Source: Mermis nigrescens (taxonomy: Eukaryota > Nematoda > Enoplea > Mermithida > Mermithidae). From it: a stretch of DNA of 64,000 nt. Shown here piece by piece: positions 33,551 to 45,226 of this stretch. The notes below the pieces were generated by a model. The model saw only the letters and a program-made list of their open reading frames with translations, did no database searches and was not told the origin of the DNA. Within the stretch, counting starts at the first letter, position 1. The number at the start of each line of letters is the position of its first letter. The stretch spans positions 31,145,286-31,209,285 of the forward strand of contig JAVLUZ010000154.1 of assembly GCA_036768485.1 (NCBI GenBank), given 5' to 3'. Both the position numbers and the translations under genes were made by a program.

Positions 33551-34231
33551 AGCAACTACATGTCTATGGTAAACCCCGCAGAAGGAAGAAAGGGAAAATT
33601 TTTTATGCAAAAAAGGCAATCAGTTTCTAAACGGACGGAAATCAGTTTACAATTAAAAAAATAAAATAAAATAAAATCAGTTTTAGGCCATTTCAGCCAC
33701 GACCTCGGACTAAGGCCCGAGCATTTCAGACTACTTCGTCTCTTTGGGGCGAATAAAAGCTCGAGCACTTTTTGACGTTTGATGTCATACTCTTCTGACT
33801 CGCAATCATCCTAAAGTTGCAACGCTTACAAATCAGACATTCAAACTTTGAATATTTTAGATTTTCTGGATTGAAACTGACTTAAAAGTTATATTAGAAC
33901 GTTTCAGATTATCTGTATCTAAAGACGGTGTGTAAAGATTCGAAACGAAAAGTATATAAATCTCTCAAAATTTCAAACATACATTCAGGCGAATCTTTTA
34001 CAACAAATTCGAATGAATATAAATATGTCATTAATTCTGAATTTTTCTAGTTTACGAACCTGCTTTGTACGGATAAGCGCTGCCAATATTTGTAACTTTA
34101 CAAGGCAACTAGATTCTGCAAAATTTATCGAAATAAAAATAAAAATACGTACGTCATGCAAGAGTCCTGAAATTCAGGCAGATTTATTTTAATTATCTCT
34201 TGTTATTCATTACATATATTATTTCCTCAGT
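33551..34231. other. No gene seen
   Basis: Unassigned sequence upstream of the large mucin exon. I searched the minus strand for a signal-peptide exon with a matching donor and found none. Confidence 0.5.
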
Positions 34232-34239
34232 ACGTCTAC

Positions 34240-35520
34240 GGTAACGTCCCGGGTGACCGACAGTCCCGGGTGACCGACAGTCCCGGGTCACCGACAGTCC
34301 CGGGTGACCGACGAGTCCCGGGTCACCGACAAATAGTATAAAAATAGATCTGTCAATCAAAAAATTCCCGAGTGACCGACAGTACCTACTGGCCGACTGT
34401 TCCGAGTGGCCGATAGTCCCGGATGGCCAACTGTACCGGGTGGCCGACAGTCCCGGGTGGCCGACTGTACCGGGTGGCCGACAGTCCCGAGTGGCCGTCC
34501 CAAATGACCCGGTTGTACTATCACTATGAATAAATATTTTTTCAAAATCGAAATACGTAATTTTTTCATTCTCTTAGGATAGCAATAAAGTTTGCACTTG
34601 TATGTGAATATAAACTTATGACATGTACATATTGTATTGCATATAAACCTATTAAATGTGCATATTTACTAACAATTTTGTATCAAATATCAAAAATTCA
34701 TTTTGTCCAGTCGTCCTTAAGATCTTGAATTACTTATATTTTTGTGCGCGTTAAATTCGGCCTGCAGCGTAGTTTCATATGCGCTATGGAATGCATAAGC
34801 AATGAATCGTGTTTAGGCACCTTCAGAATCAAAAAATTCTAAAAATAAAACCTCATTTGCATTTTGAATCGGGCGGATACTTAATCCTTTTTTGTCAAAA
34901 TAAAAATTTTTAAGTAGAGCGTTGCACAGTATTTTCGAAAACTGAGAAACTGGCTGCACAAAAGTCATGGCTACGCCTCTGTTTTTGGTTAAATGGCGAG
35001 CAAATCATTTGATGGCACTTTCGCAGCACTGAAGTTACACAAATATGTAGCTGTAATTTTGCAGCCACAATAAGTTCAAGTAGAATAGCACTAAAATATT
35101 ACGAAATGTAAATAATAGGCCTTTTTTTACCAAATCCTGCATGTTTTAAATTTGCTATGAATTCATATGAGCAATGTTATTGCATTGGTAAAACTATTTA
35201 TGTGCATAAATAGGTACCTACTTGAAAAGGCATTAATTTTCCGAAATCATTAGTCAGTAAGGAATTTTCATGACAATTTTATTATTATACCACTTGTCGG
35301 TCACCCGGGACTGTCGGCAACCCGGTACAGTCGGCCACCCGGGACTGTCGGCCACCCGGTAAAGCCGGCCACCCGGAACTGTCGGTCAGACGGGAATTCT
35401 TTGATTGACAGATCTATTCTTAAAACCATTTGTCGGTCATCCGGGACTGTCGGTCACCGGGACTGTCGGTCACCCGGGACTGTCGGTCACTCCGGACTGT
35501 CGGTCACCCGGGACATAATC
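34240..35520. mobile_element. Foldback-like element 1
   Basis: The 1,281-bp element has inverted arms of about 250 bp each, built of tandem 17-bp units (GTCCCGGGTGACCGACA and variants with GGCC). The ends read GGTAACGTCCCGGGT and, inverted, GATTATGTCCCGGGT. An exact 8-bp duplication ACGTCTAC flanks it (34232-34239 and 35521-35528). Inside each arm there is a shared single-copy word (ATAGATCTGTCAATCAA and its inverse). The central 0.77 kb has no ORF. Long arms made of short tandem repeats and 8-9-bp duplications are typical of Foldback/Galileo elements; the assignment is by structure only. Confidence 0.85.
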
Positions 35521-35592
35521 ACGTCTACACTCTGGTTCGTTGATCCATAAAATCATACAATTACGAAACGCTGAATTCAGGTGAGCTGAAGC

Positions 35593-35788
35593 TATAGTCT
35601 GTTTCACACAAGTTTGGACATAAATTTGTTTCACTCAAGTTTGGACATAAATTTTAAAAACTACGTTCGACAATTAGCCGACAGATTGCGATTATAGCAT
35701 TGATTCGATATATAATTATCGTAATCCGTCGGCTTACTTTCAAACAATTCTTAAAATTTATGCCCAAACTTATGTGAAACGGACTATA
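35593..35788. mobile_element. TATAGTC MITE copy 6
   Basis: Complete, with a short internal duplication of GTTTCAC...AAGTTTGGACATAAAT near the left end, which makes it 20-30 bp longer than its relatives. Confidence 0.9.
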
Positions 35789-36139
35789 AGTTGCGCGCTA
35801 AATCGAGGAAAAAATACAACTTATGTAAGACTTGAATTTCTTGGTACCTAACTTCAGTACTGCAACCACAAACAAGCATGGAGAATTGGAGGTTTCGGGC
35901 TCCAAAAATTCAAACAAATTTCCAGTATAACCCTCAAAATTAATTTTTGAGAAATTTTTGTCTCTCCGTCAATTCTACAAAACCAATGGATAAAAATTGA
36001 TTAAAAATGTCGAAAAATGGTATAATTCTATGTTCCAACTTCGGTCCCATTTACCATGTGAAAACTTTTTGACAATCTAAATCTGTGTTCTGCCGATGAA
36101 CAAGTGTCACTAAAATCGTAGATGCAAGCATGACCAAAT

Positions 36140-36767
36140 CAGTGGCGGATCTAGGATTTTCCTAAAGGGATGGGCGATATCCCAACTTTTCCTAAAACAT
36201 TCAAAAATATGTCCAAAAATTTGCCCTTAACGCGCGAAATAGCGTTTTTTCGGTGTTTTACATTGTATACTTTTAAATAAAAACACTTTTGACGCAATAT
36301 TTTTTCTGAAAGTTTTATAATTTCCGACAATTTTGTGCGAAAAAATCATTAAATTTCTTTGACTTTAACAAAAATCTGGCGCGAAGCGATGGAAAATTTG
36401 TGAAATCAAGGCGGATAGACGTCTAGAAGCATGATTTACTCCTTGATTTCCTGTATTTATAGCATTTGATGCGAAAGATCGAAATTTTTTATTGAAAATA
36501 GAAGAAAACTATGCAAAAATAGCTGTTTCTGCTGGTAAAATTGTTTTGAAACCTACATGAATAGAGAATGGCTCCCAGGTCGCCAAGAAAGTAAATAAAT
36601 GTCATTAATAGGTATCATCCATCGCGTAGCGCCGGAAAAATTTGAGGAATTATGGTCGCTGATGGCCAAAAATCATTGCAAATTGCATATTTATTCTTTA
36701 TCTCGCCAAATATTTTTGGCCAATGGTGGGAGCGGCCGCTCTGCGCCCCCCCTTAAATCCGCCCCTG
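36140..36767. mobile_element. Non-autonomous hAT element, 628 bp
   Basis: Ends are CAGTGGCGGATCTAGG and CCTTAAATCCGCCCCTG. The flanks (TGACCAAAT; TGGCCAATT) resemble each other but are not an exact 8-bp duplication. The right 188 bp match 4032-4220 closely. Confidence 0.8.
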
Positions 36768-36924
36768 TGGCCAATTATAGTATCAAAGGGATGAAACACC
36801 AAAAATATTAAACTACTCGTATTTCGCGCAAAATATTAATGAAATTTTTCGGCTTTCTCCATATTGTTGCCCCGTCAGACCCTCGAGAAATTGATTGGCC
36901 AGTCATAGCCGCCAGTCCCACCCA

Positions 36925-37189
36925 ACTAGACATGCACGTGGGGGAGGGTTTAGGGGTCCTGATCCCTTTACTCAGAATGAAAAAACTAGGAAATTTTTTC
37001 GGGAAAATGAGGCGAAATGAGGGCAAAAACGAATGGAAATAGAAAATTTTCTTCAAAAGTGCTTCAAATTAATCGGAAACTGTTTAATAACGTAGTTTTA
37101 ACGCTAGTTTAGGGCTTATACCAGTTTTTGAGGTCATTTTAGCCCAAAAATGTTCAATTTTTGACCCCCTTTCCCCAGACCAGCTGACC
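36925..37189 (-). repeat. X repeat, reverse copy
   Basis: The inverse of the 19142 type: GACATGCACGTGGGGGAGGG at left to CCCAGACCAGCTGACC at right, ending where the deleted R MITE starts. Confidence 0.72.
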
Positions 37190-37379
37190 ATACCTAGGCG
37201 TGGGGGGTTTGGGGGGTATGCACCCCAAAAACCAAAATGCCCCCAGAAACCAAAATACCCCCAGAAACCAAAATACCCCTCAGAAACCAAAATACCCCCC
37301 TCCAGAAATCAATTTTTGAAAATTTTTTCTGCTTTTTTTCACAATTTTTTGATGTCAATGGAGTAACGCCCACCTATGC
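37190..37379 (+). mobile_element. R MITE, internally deleted
   Basis: This 190-bp family member starts ATACCTAGGCG and ends GCCCACCTATGC. The flanks AGCTGACC and AGCTGACT match at 7 of 8 positions. It lacks the GATAGTGCTCGATGAG part. Confidence 0.82.
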
Positions 37380-37429
37380 AGCTGACTCTCCTCCCCCAGA
37401 TCGGCCATGCTGTGCATCTATGGTCCCAA

Positions 37430-37690
37430 CCATACGTGGGCATCAAGACAATTCTCGGGGATGCAAGATTTTTCAAAGGTCAAAAAATTGCTTTAAAAAA
37501 TGGTGGTATGGCGAAAAAACACCATTTTTCGACGTTTCTCATCGAGCACTATCTATTGGCATCAAAAAATTGCAAAAAAAGGGAAAAAAATTTTAAAAAT
37601 TGAATTCTGGGGGGGATTTTTATTTCTGGGGGGGTATTTTGGTTTCGCAAGGAGTGCATAACCCCCAAACCTCCCCCCACGCCCAGGTGT
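37430..37690 (-). mobile_element. R MITE in left arm of Foldback-like element 3
   Basis: It is in reverse orientation (CCATACGTGGGC at left, GCCCAGGTGT at right). The flanks GGTCCCAA and CGTTCCAA match at 6 of 8 positions. Confidence 0.85.
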
Positions 37691-37904
37691 CGTTCCAACA
37701 CGGCCACCGTCCCAATACGGCCACCAAAATTCACAACACGGCCACTGTCTCAATACGGCCACTGTCAAAACACGGCCACCGTTTCAACATGGCATCAAAG
37801 ATCCCAAAAGAGCCACTGTCCCAACAGACACCTTCCCAACAGAGCCACTGTCTCAACAAGGCCAACATCACCAATTTTAATCAGTAGATACGTAAGTAGA
37901 TACT

Positions 37905-38130
37905 ATAGTCCGTTTTATCTAACTTGGAGATTTTCAAAAAAATTAAAGTGACTACAAAAGTGTTTTAATTTAATACTGTAAATTTGATTTTCAACAGTTG
38001 AGTCATATGGAGATGTATATGCCATCGTTAAGCCGCATTATTTAATTAAAATTTCAACGTACTTTTATCGTAGTCTGATTCTTGCGGATAAATTCGAAAG
38101 AAAACCGCAAAGTTGAATAAAGCAGAATAT
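37905..38130. mobile_element. MITE Q, copy in the core of Foldback-like element 3
   Basis: It runs from TATAGTCCGTTTTATCTAAC to the inverse of TATATTCTGCTTTATTCAAC, about 225 bp. It matches the split copy at 11875-12232 on the opposite strand, sharing the word CACTTTTGTAGTC. Confidence 0.65.
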
Positions 38131-38562
38131 AATTAATTACAAGAAGGTACTTAGGCATGGATTACATACATATGTACATGTAACAGCAATCGAATTGATG
38201 ACTAAAGTTGTTTTTTTACATGCATAAAGAATTTTGCATGCAACTAAGTATTGTTTTGCACCGCATTTACCGCCATGCTGATGTATAAACTTACATATCA
38301 AAACTTATTCTTTGGGCCATTCATTCTAATTGCTGCCACATTAGCACAATTAATTACCTTCCTCTTATTCACTACTACTCGTACCTATGTACTTCCGTAT
38401 CTAATGATCAAAGTATAGTGATGGTGGCCTTGTTGAGACAGTGGCTCTGTCGGGACGGTGGCTCTGTTGGAACCCTCGTTGGCTACGTAGGAATGGTGGC
38501 TGAGTTGGGAACGGTGGCCGTGTTGGGAATTTTGGGGTCATGTTGAGGAGATGGTGGGCATC

Positions 38563-38820
38563 ACACCTGGGCGTGGGATGGTTTGGGGGTATGCACCCCC
38601 CAGAAACCAAAATACCCCCAAGAAATCAAAATACCCCCACAGAATTCAATTTTTAAAATTTTTTTCGTTTTTTCGCAATTTTTTGATGCCAATGGATAGT
38701 GCTCGATGAGAAACGTCGAAAAATAGTGTTTTTCGCCATACCACCATTTTCAAGGCCATTTTTTGACCTTCAAAAAATTTTGCACCCCCCTCCCCGAATT
38801 TTCTTGCAGCCCACGTATGG
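38563..38820 (+). mobile_element. R MITE in right arm of Foldback-like element 3
   Basis: It runs from ACACCTGGGCG to CCCACGTATGG. The flanks TGGGCATC and TGGGCATG match at 7 of 8 positions. Confidence 0.88.
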
Positions 38821-38984
38821 TGGGCATGATGAGACGGTGGTGCCATGTTGGGACCTTACCTATTGATTTCAGGGGAGGGGCCTTTTTAATTCTCGGGTCC
38901 AGACCAATCAAAACTCCACGCCCATGTATGATTGTAAACAATGATCGTAAAAAATGCTACAAATTTAGTTTTATAGGTCTGAGC

Positions 38985-39420
38985 CATAGATGCACAGCAT
39001 GGCCAATCTGGGTAAAAGGTTCCAAAATGCGGTTTTTTCGGGCCAAAATGACTTCAAAAGGCGAAATAAAAGAGTAAAAAAGATGGCAAGGCGATCAAAA
39101 AAATGTTATTGGGTCATACGTGGGCACAGAGTCAATTCCGAATCAAGTGACTTGACCCTGGCGGCTGAGCAACTCCGCAGAAGCCGGACCAATCCTGCAA
39201 GACTTTTGAAAATTTCTAGGGAAAATTAGGAAAAATAACGGTCGAAAATATTAGAAATGTAAAGTTTTCTTCAAAATAGGTGCTTAAAATTGATCAGAAG
39301 CAGTGGAATAACGTAGTTTTAACGCTATTTTAGCATTTATGCAAGTTTTTGAGGTCATTTTGGCCCAAACAAGCTCAATTTTCCACCCCCCCCCATATCA
39401 ACCATGTTTTGCATCTATGG
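38985..39420. repeat. Two X repeats head to head
   Basis: A left part-copy on the plus strand (ATGCACAGCATGGCCAATCT) and a right copy on the minus strand (ending CATATCAACCATGTTTTGCA) form an inverted pair around about 39100-39220. Confidence 0.65.
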
Positions 39421-39429
39421 TCATGGACC

Positions 39430-41045
39430 AACCCCGCAGCTTCCAAGGAAGTCATTTGACCCTGAAAAACCTGAGCGTGCCCGTGTATGTATGTATCGGA
39501 TGCAATATTTTTGAAACGTTCCCTTTTCATCCTTCAAGTTATCGTATATTTGTTTCAAATCGCTGTTTACTAAGTTCGGTGATAAAAATCATACGACGTT
39601 TATAAATTAGTTTATCGTTTCTATCTCAGCTCTGGTCTCACCTTAGTGCGTATTAAACTTAGTTCGTTCGTTTTAGAAAATCTACTACCTATTAAGAGAA
39701 ATTAAAAAACTTCTCTGTTTTTGTATCGTTGTTGTACTTTGACGCACAAATGCGTTCACGTATTCAGAATATCAAGCATTTACACGCATCCTTAGAATGC
39801 AAATATTATACGTGCGCATGTGCTTGTTGTTCTCATAATCCGACTGACCTACAATTACAATTTATTTGCCGAGTTGGGTCGGGTGTAACCAAAGAAGAAA
39901 CTAGGTGAATCAAATTGCCAACTGTATCCAAGGGTACCTAATGTAAGAAAACAAGTTTCAACAAAGATGTTCGAAATTTTTAAATTGAAAAATTGTCAAA
40001 AATACGGCGCGATCGCTTAGTTCACGGTAATGTCGTCGATTTGACCATTAAAAATGTTTTTTACACGTAGAACTGGAAAACTAATAACGCCCGAAATGGA
40101 TTCTTATGAGAGGGTTTGTCCCGAGCGTATGCTAAGGATATCGAGTGAAAGAGGCTCAGTAAAAAACCTGGCTTTCGGCCTAATAAAGATCGTTTTGATG
40201 CGAACATCTTTTTCAAACTTATTTTATTCGTTGGAACATGATGTAATTGAAAAAATGAATTAAATCGAGTTCGTGCAACTTATCTCGTGTAGGTATCTAA
40301 TTCTTTGCCTCCTACCGAATGCTCCAGTTTCCCTTTTGTGGTCATTTAGTAGATTTTTTGCTCTGAAAACTGACCGATTCTTACTCATCGAACAGAACCA
40401 GTATTTAATACGCGCTTAATGATCATATGTTTCGAATACATGCGCTAAAATGCGTCAAATTTAGCCAATAAAAAATCACCCGAGGCCAAAAGTCGAAAAT
40501 GTCTCGGTTTGTTGGAAGTAGGAGTCAGTTTTTTGTCCTCGCCCGCTCTCCGCCTTTTAGCTACATATGTGTACATAAAATGTCGAAGGGACTGGAAAGT
40601 GAAATACGATTTCTGATCTTATAAATACACTTTGTTCACGCTCTAATTTCGAGACTTGTGTACAATAACGACATTCCTTTACCTTATGCCCACGTACGCA
40701 CAGTCAAGAGCAAGTTCTCAGGCAATGTTTTAATTTGTCGCATGGAAATCGAATGAGGAAAAAGTTTGAGGCGTTCCGATTACCTACTCTAAATATATTC
40801 ATAAACCGATTGATGATGGTGAAAAAATTGTTTTTCTTCATGAATGAATCAAGTTTGCTAGTGCAGATGCCCAACTCTAATTTGAAACGGTCGTTAATTT
40901 TCTCCAGATATTATGAATAGATTAGATTGAGCAGAAAATTTTATTAAATACAATGACTCAATGTTGGTTGGTGAATACAGAGGATTCATAAGGTCTCAAC
41001 TCACTCAAAGGCAGGGGAGGAAAAATGTTTGTATGGAAACAATGC
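39430..41045. other. Unique-looking sequence, no gene proven
   Basis: It has little repeat content. Short ORFs (for example plus-strand 40054-40263, 69 residues) show no recognisable domain, so I do not call a gene. Confidence 0.45.
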
Positions 41046-41054
41046 AAAATTATG

Positions 41055-42523
41055 GTACTGTGCAGGGTGGCCGTCCGTCCTATGTGGCTGTCCGTCCAGC
41101 CTGGCCGCCCGTTCAGGGTGGCCGTCTTCCTGTTTGTTACATTTTTCCAGGGTAGCCGTCTAACCTAGGTGGCCGTCCGTCTTATGTGGCCGCCCGTCCG
41201 GGGTGGCCACCCCAATCGGCTAGATGATCCGACCGCTCTGTCACGTTTCTTCGACCGTCCCAATTCACCGACTGTCCCAATCTCCCAAGAATAAAACATA
41301 TCATTTTTAGATAGCCCAAAATCCGGTTTCTTCGATCGTCTCATATGATCGACTTGCTGTATGACAATTGCTTTTGTAAAATATGGCTTAAGGGTGGTTT
41401 ATGGATTTGTTGCAGTGAGTAGCGTAAAGGAATAGGACTTATTTAATGTATGAATTATAGTGCTACTCTTATGGCTTACCGAAAGAGGTTTTTTGCTCAG
41501 TTTTTACATAAGTTGTGAGTGACATTTTTTAGCTACTAAACTACTCTGACAAAGAGTGATTGCGAATAGTTGTAACAAATTTCGCCTTCCCAAAACCATT
41601 CATGGTTTCAGGCAACCATCTCATAACAAAACAGAATACTTGAATAAATTGAAAATATATTTTTTGTTGACAGAACATCTGCACACACAAGTACTTTTCT
41701 TATTGTGCGAGATGCATATATCAATTAGGTGCTTTTTGTACAACAGAGAATGCCAGTACATAGTTGGTACCACACATGAGCGTGAGAGGGTCTGCGGGTC
41801 TGGATTCGCACCTCCCCCGAGAATCTGGCGTACTCCCCCAAATCGATAGACCCACCAGAATTGAATTTTTGGTGCTATTTTTGGCAATTCTACCCCATCG
41901 GACCCCCAGAATTTGGTCGCTCGCTGCCCATGATGGTTGGTACTCGTTTCGTAATATTCAAATAAATATTTTCGCAATATTATGCAACATTTCAAATAGA
42001 AACTAAATATAAAAGACGGACGGCCACTCTGGACAGTATAATTAAGCCATGTTTTACTGTGGACGACCATCCTGGATGGGCGGCTAGACTGGATGGACAG
42101 CCAGGCTGAATAGACAGTTACCCTGTATAAATTCATGCCCTAATTTTGCACTCATACAGCATGGGACGGCCACCCTGGATGGATGGCTAAGCTGGACGGA
42201 TGGTCAAGCTGGACGGGAGGCCACCACACCTGGGCGTGGGGGAGTGGGGGTATGCACCCCCCCAGAAACCAAAATACCCCCCCAGAAATCAAAATACCCC
42301 CCCAGAATTCAATTTTTGAAAATTTTTTTCGTTTTTTTTCGCAATTTTTTGATGCCAATGGATAATGCTTGATGAGAAACGTCAAAAAACGGTGTTTTTA
42401 TCGCCATACCACCATTTTTAAGGCCATTTTTCGACCTTCAAAAAAATCTTGCACCCCCCCAGAATTTTCTTGCTGCCCACGTATGGAGGCCACCCTGGAT
42501 GGACGGCCACCCTGGACACAATC
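41055..42523. mobile_element. Foldback-like element 2 with nested MITE
   Basis: Ends are GTACTGTGCAGGGTGGCC and, inverted, GATTGTGTCCAGGGTGGCC. An exact 9-bp duplication AAAATTATG lies at 41046-41054 and 42524-42532. The arms (41060-41220; 42010-42225 plus 42487-42520) consist of inverted tandem 15-17-bp units such as GGTGGCCGTCCGTCC. An R MITE (42226-42486) is inserted in the right arm with its own target duplication. The core has no convincing gene. Confidence 0.85.
42226..42486 (+). mobile_element. R MITE in right arm of Foldback-like element 2
   Basis: It runs from ACACCTGGGCG to CCCACGTATGG, with an exact 8-bp duplication AGGCCACC (42218-42225 and 42487-42494). Confidence 0.92.
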
Positions 42524-42532
42524 AAAATTATG

Positions 42533-43377
42533 ATTAGGACGGATAAAATGAAAATTTAGAAAATCGTATATGAATCTGTGCCAAAATCGTAGTCTTTATG
42601 CTACTGGATTCAACATAAAAATCATATAATTCCGAAAACCAGTCATCCTTACACGTATAGGTATAAGCCTGACCCGCAGGAGGAACGCAATTAAGAATTT
42701 TGCGGATAAAAACAAAATCATATCGAAAAAAGAGACAATTTTAAATATGGTTTCATTCTCCTAAAGCGAGTTACAAAAAATATAATTATTTTAAATATAG
42801 AAATGAATAAAAAATATAAGTTTATGCTTAGTACATAACCGCCTTTTGAGAAGCGGTACACCAGAAGGAGGTAAATGTCAAGAAATGCAAAAAATTTTAA
42901 AAAACTCCCTGATAATCGACCAAGATGCATCCATAAATCTTTTCTAAAAAAGGACAGTTTTTTCCCGACAAGTTATAAAAACTAAGTTTCAGAATAGGAA
43001 CACACGCCATCAAGTTATGCTAATCAGCGACATGTTGACGCGTGAGAAAGTAAATCGTCCTAAGATTAAATGCAAATTTTTCATTAAAATCGCTTTTATG
43101 CTTATAATTTCTAACACAAATTGAAGATTTTTTTATTTCTTAAACTATTTTTTGATATTATTAAACGTTTCCGCAACCAGCAGCGAAATTTAGGGGCATA
43201 ATTATTTAGATAAATTAAAAATTAATCCTTTTTAATAATTCTAAAAATTAATAGTTTTTGATTTATAAAAATAATCATAGCTGACTGCAGTGTTTAACGA
43301 TAGTGTCAGGAATTAAGCATGCATAAGGCCAGCCCCAATCATACAAACATGAGCGTGAATGGGTTGAGGGATCTGGA
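42533..43377. other. AT-rich sequence, no gene
   Basis: Very AT-rich. A hydrophobic minus-strand ORF (42718-42930) looked signal-peptide-like but its donors do not fit the mucin exon well. Confidence 0.45.
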
Positions 43378-43628
43378 CCATAGATGGGTAGCACCAAAAT
43401 TCTGGAGGGAGTAAAATTCTTATAAGGTCAAAAATGGTCTTAAACGTGGTGGTATGGCGAAAAAACACCGTTTTCCAACGTTTCTAATTGAGCACTATTC
43501 ATTGGCATCAAAAAATTGTGAAAAAAACAAAAAAATTCAAAAAATTGAATTCTGGGGGTATTCTGATTTCTGGGGGATATTCGGCCTTCTGGGGTGCATA
43601 CCCCCAAACCCCTTCCACGCCAACGCAT
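43378..43628 (-). mobile_element. R MITE, reverse copy
   Basis: It opens CCATAGATGGG and closes with the inverse of the other end. The flanks GATCTGGA and GGTCTGGA match at 7 of 8 positions. Confidence 0.85.
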
Positions 43629-43639
43629 GGTCTGGACCC

Positions 43640-45180
43640 CAAGAATCTGGCGACCCCCTCTAAATTTGATAGACCCCTAGAATTAAATTTCTAGTGCTAT
43701 TTTTAGTGATTTGTCTCATCGGACCCACCAGAAGTTGGCTGCCCATCTATGGTCAACCCAATACGTTGGAGTTTGAGCCAATACATTTAGCGCCATTGTC
43801 GAAACACACGACAACCCAAATGGTGCTTAATGTATATTTGTCATGTATATACGGGCTTGGATTTGGCTTCAGTCAGAAAATATCGAAACCGGAGGTAGAT
43901 TGTCAAAGACATTTACAGCCCGTTGCCAACGCAACAAACATTAAAGTTAAAAGCATTGAAAAATTATTTTTCTACCAAAATTGATTTTAAACATGCTGTT
44001 ATCGTGAATCATTAAAAATGTTTCGCATTCTTTTATCCAAATCGTCTAAAATCAAGAGCAAAACTGAGGATACCACTATCTGTATCACTTATAAGTTTGT
44101 ATGAGAGTTCTGCTTGCAAAAATCCGTCTAGTCGTTTTTTGACCTATGTGTCGTCTAAGGAGAAGTGGGGCTATATACACCAAATTCTGGGGATTCGATG
44201 GAATAAAATGGGAAAAGTGATAAAAATTCAGTTTCTGGGGTTTACCGGATTTTGGAGGTATCGGATTCTGGGTGTATAAACCCCCAAGCCCGCACCGTGG
44301 TAGTCAAAGATAAGGCAACATATTTTTTATGATTTGCAATCCCGGCATAAGCCTAGATGTTCAAACTTTTGCGGTATCTTTGAACACCTTCGCAATCTAA
44401 CAAAAAATTTTTTTTCAATGGTTGTTCACGCTTCAGAGTATGCATTTAAAATGACTGAAATGCCATAGAATCCTTAATATAATTTGAATCGTGAATGTTT
44501 CGAACTGATTGACGAAAGGTTACAATGCCTACCGAAATATTGACTGCCGCTAAATTGAACGGACCATTCACTATGCAATACCTACCGGAAGAAAAATTCG
44601 AAACTGGAAAAACTTAAAATAATAGGACTAAATAGGACTAAGAATTTTTTTCTAAGAGAACATTTAGGCTGCAAACAACAATGAAACAACGAATTTGGCC
44701 GCTTTCAAAATTTTTCTTCATTTCCGGATTTCGCAAAAAATCAAAAAGTCGATCGAATGTGCAAAAAAGGTTCTGTTTTCGGCGTTTTCTGTCAGATCTA
44801 TCATTCAAAATAAAAATAGCTTGTAACATTTTTTGAGAAGTCTTTCTTTTACCTTAATAAGGTGAGCATTATTTGTACGGGACCCGGAAACATATCATGC
44901 ACTTGACATCGATTTGTGCTTACCCGTCAATATAAATAACGCGAAAATACTCAATTCCATCATCTTCGAAGGCATTCCATCAAGTAACAATGATAAGACA
45001 TTTAAAATTTGGCAATAACATGGACGAAAGTCTTTGATAATAAAATATTTAAGAGCTAATTTAATAAGCTACATATATCCAATCGTACGGTGAAAAAAAA
45101 TCCGTAAAACAAGGCACTATTTTCGCTAATCGTCAAATTTAACGGCGTACAAATTGCTAACGAAGCGAGTAGAATTTTTT
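43640..45180. other. Unassigned, partly repetitive
   Basis: The first 130 bp continue material linked to the R family; the rest looks unique. No convincing gene. Confidence 0.4.
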
Positions 45181-45182
45181 AC

Positions 45183-45226
45183 CAACGTCGTCGTTTTTAT
45201 CATCGCCGCCACCAAAGTCAGTCTCG
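45183..45226 (-). other. Candidate small 5' exon (uncertain)
   Basis: A 44-nt segment lies between AATTCTTTCAG and TTG|GTAAAA. It can be read through in frame from the phase-1 donor at 45946 (giving TRLTLVAAMIKTTTL) and ends in phase 0, compatible with the second acceptor of the large mucin exon. It also holds its own ATG (MIKTTTL). The support is splice-site quality and phase only. Confidence 0.15.

Larger units (their letters stand above)
37417..38860. mobile_element. Foldback-like element 3 with two nested MITEs
   Basis: Left units such as CAATACGGCCACCGTCC (37691-37870) face inverted units such as GGAACGGTGGCCGTGTTGGG (38420-38550). R MITEs are inserted in both arms (37430-37690 and 38563-38820). 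Removing them joins the outer ends GGTCCCAACACGG and, inverted, GGTAAGGTCCCAACATGG, similar to the end of element 1. I could not find a clear target duplication, so the outer limits are approximate. Confidence 0.65.

Noticed and set aside
34357..34569. Minus-strand ORF beginning MKKLRISILKKYLFIVI, signal-peptide-like
   Set aside because: Most of the ORF is the minisatellite arm of a transposon, and its possible donors are in phase 0 with poor consensus and do not join the phase-1 acceptor of the mucin exon.
40054..40263. Plus-strand 69-residue ORF as a gene
   Set aside because: No domain, no splice context and no similarity I can recognise; length is within chance for this composition.
42718..42930. 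Hydrophobic minus-strand ORF (MHLGRLSGSFLKFF...) as mucin signal exon
   Set aside because: Only a weak GTGTAC donor would allow a phase-0 join; the sequence is very AT-rich and hydrophobicity is expected by chance.
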